Assembly: GCA_963719345.1 (NCBI GenBank)
Contig: CAVRCA010000001.1
Coordinates: forward strand, 186,001-250,000
Reading direction: 5' to 3'
Origin: CAVRCA01 sp963719345
GTDB lineage: Bacteria; Pseudomonadota; Alphaproteobacteria; Acetobacterales; Acetobacteraceae
Length of the DNA: 64,000 nucleotides
The notes under the pieces were generated by a model that saw only the letters and a program-made list of their open reading frames with translations, was not told the DNA's origin and ran no database searches. Positions 24,865 through 34,152 of this stretch are shown here, one piece after another (position 1 is the stretch's first letter; each line of letters begins with the position of its first letter). The translations under genes were made by a program, and so were the position numbers.

Positions 24865-25842
24865 ATGACGCGGATCGCGGTGCTGGACGACTGGCAGGGC
24901 CAGGCGCGCAAGCTGGCGGACTGGTCGGCGCTGCAGGCGCGGGCCGAAATGGTGTTCTTTCAGCGCGCCTTCGCCGACGCCGATGAGATGGCGGCCGAGC
25001 TCGCCGACTTCGACCTCCTGCTCACCATGCGCGAGCGCTCGACGATTCCCGCCTCGCTCGTCGAGCGGCTGCCGAAATTGAAAATGCTTGGCATCACCGG
25101 GACGCGCGCCGCCTCCATCGACCACAAGGCGTTGCAGGCGCGCGGCGTCGTCGTCTGCACCACCAGCTACGCCGACCCCGGCAAGCCGTCCGGCTCCGCC
25201 GCCACCGCCGAGTTGGCACTCGGGTTGATGATCGCCGCCATCCGCCGCATCCCGACTGGCGACGCCGAGATGCGCGCCGGCCGGTTCCAGGAGAACGTTC
25301 CGCAGGGCTTCATCCTTGCCGGCCGCACGCTCGGGCTGATCGGCCTTGGCCGGATCGGCGGGATGATGGCGCGCTATGGCGCCGCGCTCGGGATGCAGGT
25401 GGTCGCCTGGAGCCAGAACCTGACCGAGGAGCGGGCCCGCGAGGCCGGGGCAACGCTGGTCGGCAAGGACGAGCTTTTGGACCGTGCCGACGTGGTCAGC
25501 CTGCACGTTGTTCTCTCCAAGCGCACGCGCGGCATCGTGGGCGCGGCCGAACTGGCCCGCATGAAGCCGGGCGCGGTGCTGGTCAACACGTCACGCGGGC
25601 CGCTGGTGGACGAGGCGGCGCTGGTCGAGGCGCTGCACGGCGGCCGACTGATCGCCGGGATCGACGTCTACGACCGCGAGCCGCTGCCCCCCGACCACCC
25701 GCTGCGCACGGCGCCCAACTGCGTGCTGACGCCCCATGTCGGCTACGTGGTCGCCGAGGTGATGGCGGATTTCTACAAGGAAAGCGTCGAGAACGCGCTG
25801 GCGTTTCTGGATGGCAAGCCGGTGCGGGTGATGGAGGGGTAG
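24865..25842 (+). CDS. D-2-hydroxyacid dehydrogenase family protein
   Basis: 325 residues from the ATG at 24865, which follows AGGAGGAGG; the frame is open far upstream but that part has no homology signal. Nucleotide-binding motif GLIGLGRIGGMMARYGAALG; catalytic Arg in NTSRGPLVDEAAL, Glu in YDREPLPPDHP and His in LTPHVGYV. Such enzymes reduce 2-keto acids or oxidise D-2-hydroxy acids with NAD(P). It resembles the SerA-like subgroup without an ACT domain. Specific substrate unknown. Confidence 0.88.
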   Translation: MTRIAVLDDWQGQARKLADWSALQARAEMVFFQRAFADADEMAAELADFDLLLTMRERSTIPASLVERLPKLKMLGITGTRAASIDHKALQARGVVVCTTSYADPGKPSGSAATAELALGLMIAAIRRIPTGDAEMRAGRFQENVPQGFILAGRTLGLIGLGRIGGMMARYGAALGMQVVAWSQNLTEERAREAGATLVGKDELLDRADVVSLHVVLSKRTRGIVGAAELARMKPGAVLVNTSRGPLVDEAALVEALHGGRLIAGIDVYDREPLPPDHPLRTAPNCVLTPHVGYVVAEVMADFYKESVENALAFLDGKPVRVMEG

Positions 25843-25910
25843 GACGCGGCTGCCGCCGGCTTGCCTGTATCGACACTGTTGATGCATTGATCGGTGCAGG
25901 GGTGACGGTG

Positions 25911-26153
25911 ATGAAGGTTTCGGTAAAAAAATGGGGCAACAGTGCGTCCGTGCGGATTCCCGCCCCGGTGATGGCCGCGGCTGGATTACGTGTCGATCAA
26001 CTGGTTGATGTTCGCGAAGAGGGAGGACGGGTCATCGTCGAGCCGGTTTGGCAGGAGGCTTTCGACTTGGCCACGCTGGTTTCCGGCATCAGCGACGAGA
26101 ACCGGCACGAGCCGATTGATACGGGTGCGCCGGAGGGCCAGGAAATCTGGTGA
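25911..26153 (+). CDS. mazE: MazE/AbrB-type antitoxin
   Basis: 80 residues starting at the ATG at 25911 (an upstream in-frame start at 25887 is less likely). The swapped-hairpin DNA-binding domain is VSVKKWGNSASVRIPAPVM followed by LRVDQLVDVREEGGRVIVEP; the acidic C-terminal tail (SDENRHEPIDTGAPEGQE) is the toxin-binding part. Its stop TGA overlaps the GTG start of the toxin gene, the classic operon layout. The antitoxin appears intact while the toxin carries a stop. Confidence 0.9.
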   Translation: MKVSVKKWGNSASVRIPAPVMAAAGLRVDQLVDVREEGGRVIVEPVWQEAFDLATLVSGISDENRHEPIDTGAPEGQEIW

Positions 26154-26485
26154 CGGAATTGGAGTACGTCCCGGAGGCGGGGGGCGTCGTGTGGCTCCAG
26201 TTCAGTCCACAAGCCGGGCACGAATAGGCCGGCCACCGTACGGCGGTGGTGCTAAGCCCGGGCAGCTACAATTCCCGATCCGGTATGATGATCTGCTGCC
26301 CGGCGACGACACGAATAAAGAAATATCCGTTCGAGGTTCTAATCGCCGGAGAACCCGCCAGCGTGGTGCTGGCAGACCAGGTGAAAAGCCAGGACTGGCG
26401 TGCGCGCAAGGCCACCCGCAAGGGGCGGGTGAGCCGGGAAGAACTGGCCGAAGTCAGGGCGAAGCTGCGGGCGTTGATCGGCTAA
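26150..26485 (+). pseudogene. mazF: MazF/PemK-type endoribonuclease toxin with in-frame amber stop
   Basis: The GTG at 26150 (GTGA overlap with mazE) opens VTELEYVPEAGGVVWLQFSP, QAGHE, then TAG at 26225-26227, then AGHRTAVVLSPGSYNSRSG, MMICCPATTRIKKYPFEVL and SVVLADQVKSQDWRARK to the stop at 26485. The frame is unbroken apart from the TAG, which replaces the Gln codon of the family motif GHEQAGHR; CAG to TAG is a single C-to-T change. All downstream PemK motifs are kept, so loss is recent, a selected inactivation, a base error, or the stop is read through. A 111-codon product would be normal length. Confidence 0.85.
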
Positions 26486-26623
26486 GCAGCTAGCCTAGGC
26501 CTTCACCATTGGGCAGCCCGCCGGTGTGATGGTTGCGGCCTGGTTGCGCGCCAACTAGGCGGCACAGCGCGGCGGTGCGCAGCGAAGGTGTTTGGTCACG
26601 CGCAACCACGGTCGGGGTAGGGA

Positions 26624-28054
26624 TTAGGTCGCGATCTCGTTCAGCTCGCGGCGCGCGAATTCCGGGCTGTAGATCCAGATGATGATGATCTGCAGCACCA
26701 TCACGACCGGGATGATCAGGAACGCCGCGTGGAACGAACCCGTCGCCTGCTGCAAGTAGATAGTGACGAACGGCCAGAGCACGTAGCCGGCGAACAGTCC
26801 GAAAAACCAGGAGAACCCATTGCCGACACCGCGGATTCGCGTCGGATAAATCTCGGCGGTGAACGTCGTGATCGGGCCCCAGACGCCGAGGAAGCCCCAG
26901 CCCCAGGCGATCCCCAGCCAGAACAGCATTGTCTTGTCGGTGGCGAAGACCCACCACGTCATGAACACCGTCGCCTCGAGCAACATGAACGCGAAGCCGA
27001 GTTGGCGGCCGAGCTTGTCGATGAACCAGCCGGCGAAACAGATGCCCGTCACTCCGACCAGGCCCCACCAGATGTAAAAATTGCCGTACTCCGCCGGCGT
27101 GAAACCGTGCTCCTGCTTGAGGAACAGCGGCATCCATAGCCCTACGGTGCTGAAGGCGACAACGGAGCTGACCGCGACGAAAGTTGCGAGGAGCGTGTTG
27201 GCTAGCATGTCGGGCAGGAAGAGCTGGCGGATGCCGCCCTGGCCGGCCTTGCCGATCCAGGCTTGATCCTCATCCGTCAACGAGAGCCCTTGAGTAACCC
27301 GACTGCGGATACGCTGTTTGCGATCGATAAGACGCACCCAATACGGCGACTTCGGGCACCTCACGCGCACGTAGATGGCAATCAGCGCGACGATCGCTGG
27401 CGGAACGAACGCCCAACGCCCCCCGAACTCCGCGACGATGAACGCAGCGATGCCGCCCGCGAGGGCCGCGCCGATGCCCCAGGCTGAACGGTCCGCGCTG
27501 ATGATGGACCCGCGGTAGCGTGCCGGCCAAGTCTCGGCGACCAGCATCGATCCGATCGCCCACTCGCCGGCCAGCGCAAACCTGACGAGGCCGTAGAAGC
27601 CGATGAAGAACCAGAACGTCGGCGACAATGCCACCAATGGCATCGCCAGCGAGAACACGGCGATGTTGATTGCCAGTAGATTGCGCCGTCCGAAGCGGTC
27701 GGCAAGCCACGGCCAGACGTAGTAGCCGGCGAGTTCAATCAGCATGGCAATCTGCAAACCCGACCGGAATGTGGTCAGTTTGACCGACCATTCCGCGATC
27801 ACCATGGGGGTCACGACCGAGAAGATTACCCCGTCCATGCCATCGAATCCCCAGCCAAGGCCGTTCGCGACTGCGATGTGCCAATGCGTGCTGGTGACGC
27901 GAGTGCTGTCGGAGGCGTTGCGAAAGGCCGCCGAGCGCATGTGCCGCTGTTCGAGGGTTCCGGGTCCAGCCAGCTCGAAGCTGGTGCCTGACGAGGCGAT
28001 CCCGACCGCCTCCGCCCCGGGGACGCCCAAAGCGGGCGACGATGGCGCCATCAT
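26624..28054 (-). CDS. MFS transporter (organic-acid / aromatic-acid symporter-like)
   Basis: 476 residues with about 12 membrane helices. Motifs: GWGFDGMDGVIFSVVTP in TM1, the loop LADRFGRRNLLA after TM2, WAIGSMLVAETWPARYRG around TM5 and the second-half IDKLGRQLGF and TAEIYPTRIRG. The pattern DGMDG and the E-x-W-P-x-R-x-R-G loop resemble sialate/aromatic-acid proton symporters (SHS/AAHS branch). The first ~80 residues before TM1 are long and low in homology; the Met at about residue 39 is an alternative start. No enzyme genes adjoin it to identify the substrate. Confidence 0.85.
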   Translation of the reverse strand: MMAPSSPALGVPGAEAVGIASSGTSFELAGPGTLEQRHMRSAAFRNASDSTRVTSTHWHIAVANGLGWGFDGMDGVIFSVVTPMVIAEWSVKLTTFRSGLQIAMLIELAGYYVWPWLADRFGRRNLLAINIAVFSLAMPLVALSPTFWFFIGFYGLVRFALAGEWAIGSMLVAETWPARYRGSIISADRSAWGIGAALAGGIAAFIVAEFGGRWAFVPPAIVALIAIYVRVRCPKSPYWVRLIDRKQRIRSRVTQGLSLTDEDQAWIGKAGQGGIRQLFLPDMLANTLLATFVAVSSVVAFSTVGLWMPLFLKQEHGFTPAEYGNFYIWWGLVGVTGICFAGWFIDKLGRQLGFAFMLLEATVFMTWWVFATDKTMLFWLGIAWGWGFLGVWGPITTFTAEIYPTRIRGVGNGFSWFFGLFAGYVLWPFVTIYLQQATGSFHAAFLIIPVVMVLQIIIIWIYSPEFARRELNEIAT

Positions 28055-28250
28055 TTCCTCCTACGGGCGGCGTGCTTTCTGCGCGCATTACCGAGGCGGC
28101 TCGGTGCGGCGTTCCTGCCTTCCCGTGCGTAGGCTAAGCAGAGATCCCGTGGCTCGCAACGGCGCATATGTCCGTCTCAGGCACGGTGCGGTGCTATCCT
28201 TGGTGTCGTGGGACTTGTGCGAATTCTGCTTGCCCTGGTCGATAGGCAAC

Positions 28251-29471
28251 CTACGCCTTGACCAGCGGGCAGCCGCCCTCGCTCAGCGGCCGCCAGGCAT
28301 CCTCCGGCGCGATTGTCGCAAGTTGCTTGCAGAAATCGTAAGAGTAGCGTGCCTCCGAGGCCGGCTTGACCTGCCACAAGTAGCAGACATGCATCACCCG
28401 GCCGTCCTCGCGGATTTTGACATTCGTGTTGTACATGTCGTTCACCGGCAGCGCCTTCATCTGCGCCACCACCGCGTCGGCGTCCGTCGTCCCGGCCGCC
28501 TTCACCGCCTTCAGCCAGTGCGTCGCCGCGCAATAGCTGCCGGCGTGCAGCAACCCGGGTGGCGTGGTCATCTGCGCCATGTAGCGCTTCGACCAAGCGC
28601 GCGTGCTGTCGCTCATGTCCCAGTAGAAGGAGTTGGTGTAGACCAGCCCTTCGCACGTCTTCTGGCCGAGCGCGACCACGTCGGTGATCTGCATCAGCAG
28701 GGTGGCGATCCGCACGCCGCCATGGGTCAGGCCGAATTCCGCACCCTGCTTGATGCAGTTCTGCAGGTCGGTGCCGGCATTGGCCATGCCGATCACCTTG
28801 GCGCCCGATGCCTGCGCCTGGATCAGGAAGCTCGAAAAGTCCGAGGTGGCGAGCGGCGCGCGCACCGCACCCAAAACCTTGCCGCCCGCGGCCTTGACCG
28901 CCGCCATCGTGTCGCGCTCCAGCGCATAGCCGAACGCGTAGTCGGCGGTGATGAAGAACCAGCTGTCGCCGCCGGTCTTGGTCAGCGCGTTGCCGGTAGT
29001 GTGCGCCAGGGCATAGGTGTCGTAACTGAAATGGATGCCGTAAGGCGAGCACTGCTTGCCGGTGAAATCGGAGCTGGCCGGGCCGGTGACGAGGTAGATC
29101 CGTTTCTTTTCCCGCGCGACCTGCTGGATCGCCAGTCCCGACGAGCTGGCGGCCCCGTCGGCGAGCACGTCGACGCCCTGGTCGTCCACCCATTGCCGCG
29201 CCAGCGCCGTCGCGACGTCGGGTTTGTCCTGGTCGTCGGCCTGCAGGATCTCGATCGGCCGGCCGAGCACCGAGCCGCCGAAATCCTGCACCGCCATCTC
29301 GGTCGCGACACGGTTGCCGGGGCCGCCGACGTCGCGATAGGGGCCGCTCATGTCGCTCAGCAGCCCGATCCGCACCGGCTTCGACGTGCTCTGCGCCCGC
29401 AGCAGCCCCGGCCTTGCGAGCGGCGCGGCGACCAGCCCCGCCAGTGCGGTACGTCGCCCGATATGCGGCAT
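28251..29471 (-). CDS. ABC solute-binding protein with Tat-like signal
   Basis: 406 residues from the ATG at 29471 (an upstream in-frame start at 29501 is less likely). The signal IGRRTALAGLVAAPLARPG has a twin-arginine pattern. The mature part is a type I periplasmic binding fold: VRIGLLSDMSGPYRDVGGPG, EMAVQDFGG, IEILQADDQDKPDVAT, SSSGLAIQQVAREK and DSWFFITADYAFGYALERDT. Homologues bind branched-chain amino acids, amides or aromatic acids for ABC uptake. As with the protein at 22463, no permease genes are next to it. The divergent gene at 29642 is an alcohol dehydrogenase. Confidence 0.88.
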   Translation of the reverse strand: MPHIGRRTALAGLVAAPLARPGLLRAQSTSKPVRIGLLSDMSGPYRDVGGPGNRVATEMAVQDFGGSVLGRPIEILQADDQDKPDVATALARQWVDDQGVDVLADGAASSSGLAIQQVAREKKRIYLVTGPASSDFTGKQCSPYGIHFSYDTYALAHTTGNALTKTGGDSWFFITADYAFGYALERDTMAAVKAAGGKVLGAVRAPLATSDFSSFLIQAQASGAKVIGMANAGTDLQNCIKQGAEFGLTHGGVRIATLLMQITDVVALGQKTCEGLVYTNSFYWDMSDSTRAWSKRYMAQMTTPPGLLHAGSYCAATHWLKAVKAAGTTDADAVVAQMKALPVNDMYNTNVKIREDGRVMHVCYLWQVKPASEARYSYDFCKQLATIAPEDAWRPLSEGGCPLVKA

Positions 29472-29641
29472 GGATGTTTCTCCCGAGGGTTGCTCAACCA
29501 CCGACAGTCTGACGGATCACGGGCGAGCGGGGAAGCGATCAGCGATTGCGGACGCGCCGCCGCCCGCTTGACCCCCCGGCTTGACCCCCACGGGTCGCCG
29601 GTGCCCATATCGGGCCATACGCAGCCAGGGAGAAAACCGCC

Positions 29642-30706
29642 ATGCGCGCATGGGCCGTCATCGAGAACGGAGCGCCGCTGCAGGAAATCGAAATGCCGAC
29701 GCCGGAGCCGAAGGGCACCGAGGTGCTGGTGGAAGTGACGCATTGCGGCGTCTGCCACTCCGACCTGCACATCTGGGAAGGTTTTTACGATCTCGGCGGC
29801 GGCAAGACGATGTCGCTGGTCGATCGCGGCGTCACCCTGCCTCTGGCGATGGGCCACGAGATCGTCGGCCGCGTCGCCAAGCTCGGGCCGGACGCCACCG
29901 GGGTGAAGGTTGGCGACCTGCGCATCGTCTATCCCTGGATCGGCTGCGGCCAGTGCGAGAAATGCCTGTCCGAGGAGGACAACATGTGCACGGTCGCCGC
30001 GCGCAGCCTCGGCGTCTACCAGAACGGCGGCTACGGCACGCACGTGATCGCGCCGCATCCGCGCCACCTGATCGACCCCGGCACGCTCGATCCGGCGGTG
30101 GCGGCCACCTACGCCTGCTCCGGCATCACGGTCTATGCGGCGATCAAGAAGGCGATGCCGCTGCCGCCCGATGCGCCGATCGTGGTGGTCGGCGCCGGCG
30201 GCCTCGGCCTGAACGCGATCCAGGTTCTCAAGGCACTCAAGCACCGCAACATCATCGTGGTCGATGTCAGCGCCGAGAAGCGCGAAGCGGCCCTGAAGGC
30301 TGGTGCGAGCAAGGCGGTCGACGGCACCGGCGAGGGAGTGACGCCGCGGATCGTCGAGGCGGCCGGCGGCCCGGTGCCGGCGGTGATCGACCTCGTCAAC
30401 GGCACGCCGACGGCGGCGTTCGCACTCGGCGCGCTGGCGAAGGGCGGAAAACTGATCCAGGTCGGCCTGTTCGGTGGCGAGCTGATGCTGTCGCTGCCGC
30501 TGATGGCGATCCGCGCCCTGACCGTCCAGGGCAGCTACGTCGGCAACCCCAAGGAGCTGCGCGAACTGGTGAAGCTGGCGCAGGAGGGATCGCTGCAGGC
30601 GTTGCCGGTCGCCACCGTGCCGCAGAGCCAAGCCAACGACGCCCTGATGCGGTTGCGCGACGGCAAGGTCACCGGCCGCGTCGTGCTGAAATCGGCCGCC
30701 GCCTGA
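29642..30706 (+). CDS. Zinc-dependent alcohol dehydrogenase
   Basis: 354 residues, medium-chain dehydrogenase. Catalytic zinc ligands in HCGVCHSDLH and GHEIVGRV; the structural zinc set is CGQCEKCLSEEDNMC; the coenzyme loop is VVVGAGGLGLNAIQ. Residue 72 region MSLVDRGVTLPLAMGHE resembles the NAD-dependent alcohol or aldehyde dehydrogenases of the AdhA group. RBS-like GGGAGAA lies 6 bases before the ATG. It is 19 bp upstream of an NADP oxidoreductase gene and probably in one transcript with it. Confidence 0.9.
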   Translation: MRAWAVIENGAPLQEIEMPTPEPKGTEVLVEVTHCGVCHSDLHIWEGFYDLGGGKTMSLVDRGVTLPLAMGHEIVGRVAKLGPDATGVKVGDLRIVYPWIGCGQCEKCLSEEDNMCTVAARSLGVYQNGGYGTHVIAPHPRHLIDPGTLDPAVAATYACSGITVYAAIKKAMPLPPDAPIVVVGAGGLGLNAIQVLKALKHRNIIVVDVSAEKREAALKAGASKAVDGTGEGVTPRIVEAAGGPVPAVIDLVNGTPTAAFALGALAKGGKLIQVGLFGGELMLSLPLMAIRALTVQGSYVGNPKELRELVKLAQEGSLQALPVATVPQSQANDALMRLRDGKVTGRVVLKSAAA

Positions 30707-30725
30707 CCGGGAAGGATCGAAAGAC

Positions 30726-31736
30726 ATGCCTGACACCATCCGCCGTTCGGTGATCCTCAAGCGCCGCCCCTCCGGGAGCCCGCGCCCGGAGGACTTCGAA
30801 ATCGTCGAGCAGCCGATCCCGGCGCCGCAGACGGGCGAGGTGGTGACGCGCACGATCTGGCTGTCGATCGACCCCTACATGCGCGGCCGTCTGAGTGACC
30901 GCGCCTCCTACGCGGCGCCGGTCCAGATCGGCGAGGTGATGACCGGCGAGAGCTTGGGCGAGGTGATCGCTTCCAATTCGCCCGGCGTCGCGCCTAACGA
31001 CGTCGTTCTGGGCTCGCGCGGCTGGCAGACCCATTCGGTGACGCCCGCGCAGCAGCTGACCAAGGTCGACCGAGCCGGTCCGCCGCTGTCGACCTATCTC
31101 GGCGTGCTCGGGATGCCCGGCACCACCGCCTATTCGGGCATGAAGGATATCGGCCAACCTAAGGCCGGCGAGACGGTGGTGGTGTCGGCCGCCTCGGGCG
31201 CGGTCGGGTCGGTCGCCGGCCAGATCGCCAAGCGGGCCGGCGCGCGCGTCGTCGGCGTCGCCGGCGGCCCGGACAAGTGCCTGTACGTGCAGGAAACGCT
31301 CGGGTTCGACGATTGCATCGACCACCGCTCGCCGGACATGGAGACAGAACTCGCCAGCGCCTGCCCATCGGGGATCGACGTCTATTTCGAGAACGTCGGC
31401 GGGGCGGTCCAGGCGGCCGTGTTCGACCGGCTCAACCCGTTCTCCCGCGTGGTGATGTGCGGCATGGTGTCGCAGTACAACGAGGCCCGGTTGCCGCCGG
31501 GTCCCAATCTCGGCTTCGTGGTCGGCAAGCGGGTCCGCATCCAGGGGCTGATTGTCAGCGACAAGCCCGAGCGGTTCGCCGAGTGGCGCGAACTGGCCAA
31601 GCCCTGGGTGATGGACAAGAGCCTGCGCTACCGCGAGGACATCTATGACGGGCTGGAGAACGCTCCGGCCGCGCTCGCGGGCCTGCTGGCGGGGCAGAAT
31701 TTCGGCAAGCTGCTGGTCAAGGTCGGCGCTGATTAA
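30726..31736 (+). CDS. NADP-dependent oxidoreductase, CurA / prostaglandin-reductase-like
   Basis: 336 residues of the zinc-free medium-chain family. Signatures: IWLSIDPYMRGRL, GMPGTTAYSGM, GETVVVSAASGAVGSVAGQI, DVYFENVGG and RIQGLIVSD. CurA-like enzymes reduce the C=C bond of alpha,beta-unsaturated carbonyls such as enals, with NADPH. GGAAGGAT precedes the ATG. Neighbours (alcohol dehydrogenase upstream, metallo-hydrolase downstream) suggest catabolism or detoxification of small carbonyl compounds, but no pathway can be assigned. Confidence 0.88.
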   Translation: MPDTIRRSVILKRRPSGSPRPEDFEIVEQPIPAPQTGEVVTRTIWLSIDPYMRGRLSDRASYAAPVQIGEVMTGESLGEVIASNSPGVAPNDVVLGSRGWQTHSVTPAQQLTKVDRAGPPLSTYLGVLGMPGTTAYSGMKDIGQPKAGETVVVSAASGAVGSVAGQIAKRAGARVVGVAGGPDKCLYVQETLGFDDCIDHRSPDMETELASACPSGIDVYFENVGGAVQAAVFDRLNPFSRVVMCGMVSQYNEARLPPGPNLGFVVGKRVRIQGLIVSDKPERFAEWRELAKPWVMDKSLRYREDIYDGLENAPAALAGLLAGQNFGKLLVKVGAD

Positions 31737-31847
31737 ACACCTGAGCGGCGTGGTATGCCGCGGCCGAGATGCGGGCCGAAGGATGAGACCCCTGCCTTGT
31801 GATCGCGCGGCGCGGCAACCCGGGGAGCTTCGCTGCGTCGGCGCGAG

Positions 31848-32676
31848 ATGCGCGTCCATCACATCAACTGCGGCACCGAGTGCCCGTATGGCGGTCACCT
31901 GTTCGACGGCCAGACCAAGGGGTTCGGCCCGTCGCGCCTGACCTGTCACTGCCTGGTGATCGAGGCGGCAAGCGGCCTCGTGCTGGTCGATACCGGCTTC
32001 GGCACCCGGGACGTGCGCGATCCGCGGAGCCGCATCGCCGGCTTCTTCCGGGGTCTCAACAACATCCGGTTCGATCCGCAGGAGACGGCGGTCGCACAGC
32101 TGCGCCGGCTCGGGCTGCGGCCGGAGGACGTCCGCGACATCGTCCTGACCCATCTCGACTTCGACCACGCCGGCGGCCTCGACGACTTCCCGCAGGCGAC
32201 CGTCCACCTGTTCGCGCCCGAGGCCCGGGCGGCGCGCGAGCGGCGTGGCCCGCGGGCGCGCCGCCGGTTCCGGCCGCAGCAATGGCAGGATGGCGGACCC
32301 TGGCGCGAATACCCCGTGTCCGGCGAGCGCTGGTTTGGCTTCGAGGCGGTGCGTGGCCTGGAGGGCCTGCCGCCGGAGATCCTGATGGTGCCGCTGCCCG
32401 GCCACACCGAGGGACATTGTGGCGTTGCGGTGCAGGCCGAGACCGGCTGGAAGCTGCTCGCCGGCGACGCCTATTTCTACCACGGCGAGATCGACCCGTC
32501 CGGCCGCCGTTGCCCGCCCGGCGCGCGGTTCTATCAGCGCATGATGGAAGTGAACCGGACGCAGCGGCTGGCCAACCAGGCCCGGCTGCGCGACCTCGGT
32601 ACGCGAGCACGGACGCGAGGTGGACGTGTTCTGCTCGCACGATCCGGCCGACCTGGAGCGGCTAGCCCAGGTCTGA
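31848..32676 (+). CDS. Metallo-beta-lactamase-fold hydrolase, one-base frameshift near C-terminus
   Basis: About 275 residues. Metal-binding motif THLDFDHAGG, later His in PGHTEGHCGVAV and Asp in LLAGDAYFYHGE. The order resembles lactonase-type MBL proteins (AiiA-like subgroup) rather than beta-lactamases. After LRDL the frame breaks: CTCGGTACGC at 32595-32604 has one G too many; removing it gives VREHGREVDVFCSHDPADLE and stop at 32674-32676, which restores the final conserved metal-ligand motif CSHDP. Without correction the frame continues as Arg/Pro-rich sequence to 32813, which I regard as artefact. Confidence 0.82.
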
Positions 32677-32928
32677 CCCGCCGGGTCCGCCTGGCACGTC
32701 GGCCCCAAACAACAGTTTCGCCTGATACGTTCGGATGCAGCCTCTCCGTAGTTCGCCTCCGTGGCGAGTTTTGCCGCGTTCCGCCTGAGACTGCCCCCCA
32801 TCTCGCGAGCTGAGCCACCGGATTGGCTGCCGGCCGGGGGGCTCGCGGGGGGGGGCGATCGCGATGACGTGGGTGCCGGCATGGCCTACAGTGGCTTCCG
32901 CCTTAACCGGGCCAGAGGAGCGATCGGC
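32677..32928. other. Non-coding stretch with a nine-G run
   Basis: 252 bp between the corrected hydrolase stop and the next gene. It holds a run of nine G at 32847-32855, the longest homopolymer noticed in the window, and otherwise no recognisable element. A frame is open through it into the next gene but looks non-coding. The GAGGAG before 32929 is the ribosome binding site of the next gene. Confidence 0.5.
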
Positions 32929-33327
32929 ATGCAGGACATCGACGCGATCACGAGCTATCACGCTCACATCTACTACGACGAGGCCACGCGTCCGGTCGCG
33001 GCGCGCATCCGCGAGGACATCTCGGACCGCTTCAGCGTGCAGATGGGCCGCTGGCGCGACGAGCCGGTCGGGCCGCACGTGCGGGCGATGTTCCAGATCG
33101 CCTTCGACGTCGCGCTGTTCCCCAAACTGGTGCCCTGGCTGATGCTTAACCGCGAGGGCCTCGCCGTGCTGGTTCACCCCAACACCGAGCACCCGCGCGA
33201 CGACCACGTGCTGCATGCCCTGTGGATGGGCGAGGTGCTGGACATCAAGGAAGACGTGCTGCGAGAGGCGCGCCCGGATCGGGAGACCATCGTTCCGAAC
33301 ACGGCGCCGACGATCCGGTCGGCTTGA
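32929..33327 (+). CDS. DOPA 4,5-dioxygenase family protein
   Basis: 132 residues from the ATG at 32929, preceded by GAGGAG. The core has ITSYHAHIYYD, ISDRFSVQMGRWRDEPVGPH, FPKLVPWLMLNREGLAVLVH and PNTEHPRDDHVLHALWMGE. These are the conserved His-rich motifs of the small DOPA-dioxygenase family. Bacterial members open catechol rings extradiol-fashion in vitro but physiological substrates are mostly unknown. It is followed 63 bp on by an SDR gene. Confidence 0.85.
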   Translation: MQDIDAITSYHAHIYYDEATRPVAARIREDISDRFSVQMGRWRDEPVGPHVRAMFQIAFDVALFPKLVPWLMLNREGLAVLVHPNTEHPRDDHVLHALWMGEVLDIKEDVLREARPDRETIVPNTAPTIRSA

Positions 33328-33390
33328 CAGCCGGCGAGCGGGCTTCATGCTTTCGCAAGACAAGAAGCGGTAGGCAGGCGGGGGGAGCGG

Positions 33391-34137
33391 ATGGCGCGGC
33401 TGGCCGGCAAGGTGGCCTTCATCACGGGAGCGGGCACCGGCATCGGCCGCGCCGCCGCGCTGCTCTTCGCCCAGGAGGGCGCCCGGGTGTGCGTCGCCGA
33501 GATCAACGCCGCCGCCGGGGAGGAGACCGCCCAAGCAATCGGCGGCGATGCCATCGCGATCCGCACCGACGTCACCGACCCCGACAGCCTGCAGGCCGCC
33601 ATCCGCCAATGCGTGCAAAAGTTTGGCGCACTGCATGTGGTGTACAACAACGCCGGCGGCTCGACGGCGCAGGATGCCACGGCGGTCGACGCGCCTCTGG
33701 AGGAATTCTGGCGGGCGATCAAGCTCGATCTGTTCGGCACCTTCCTGGGCTGCCGCTTCGGCATCCCCGAACTGATCAAGTCGGGCGGCGGCTCGGTGAT
33801 CAACATGGCGTCCAATGTCGCCCTGATGGGGTTTCCGGGGCGCGACTGCTACACCGCCGCCAAGGGCGGCATCGCCTCCATCACCCGCTCGCTCGCCGTC
33901 TGGTACGCGCCGCAGAAGGTGCGCGTGAACGCGATCGCCCCGTCGGTCACGCGCACCGATCGCGCGGTGAAGCTCATGGCGGGCAATGCGACGGTGGCGA
34001 AGATCGCCGATGCGCATCTGCTCGGGCTCGGCGAGCCCGAGGACGTGGCGTACGCGGCGCTCTATCTCGCATCGGACGAGTCGAAACGCACGACAGGGTC
34101 GATCATGCTGGTCGACAGCGGCGTGACCATTGCCTGA
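33391..34137 (+). CDS. SDR-family oxidoreductase
   Basis: 248 residues, classical short-chain dehydrogenase. Cofactor motif TGAGTGIGRA, NNAGG, catalytic Ser in INMASNVALMG and YTAAKGG (Tyr/Lys), then the C-terminal SDESKRTTGSIMLVDSGVTI. An acidic residue after strand 2 (VAEINAAAG) suggests NAD rather than NADP. Preceded by GGGGGAG. It is the first gene of a tight run: 15 bp to the FMN hydroxy-acid dehydrogenase, then 1 bp to the CMD-like gene. Confidence 0.9.
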   Translation: MARLAGKVAFITGAGTGIGRAAALLFAQEGARVCVAEINAAAGEETAQAIGGDAIAIRTDVTDPDSLQAAIRQCVQKFGALHVVYNNAGGSTAQDATAVDAPLEEFWRAIKLDLFGTFLGCRFGIPELIKSGGGSVINMASNVALMGFPGRDCYTAAKGGIASITRSLAVWYAPQKVRVNAIAPSVTRTDRAVKLMAGNATVAKIADAHLLGLGEPEDVAYAALYLASDESKRTTGSIMLVDSGVTIA

Positions 34138-34152
34138 GAGGATCTTGCCCCG

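Noticed and set aside
23749..25842. A 697-residue plus-strand protein ending in the hydroxyacid dehydrogenase
   Set aside because: Only the part from the ATG at 24865, with its AGGAGG site, is protein-like; the rest is antisense to the gene at 23803.
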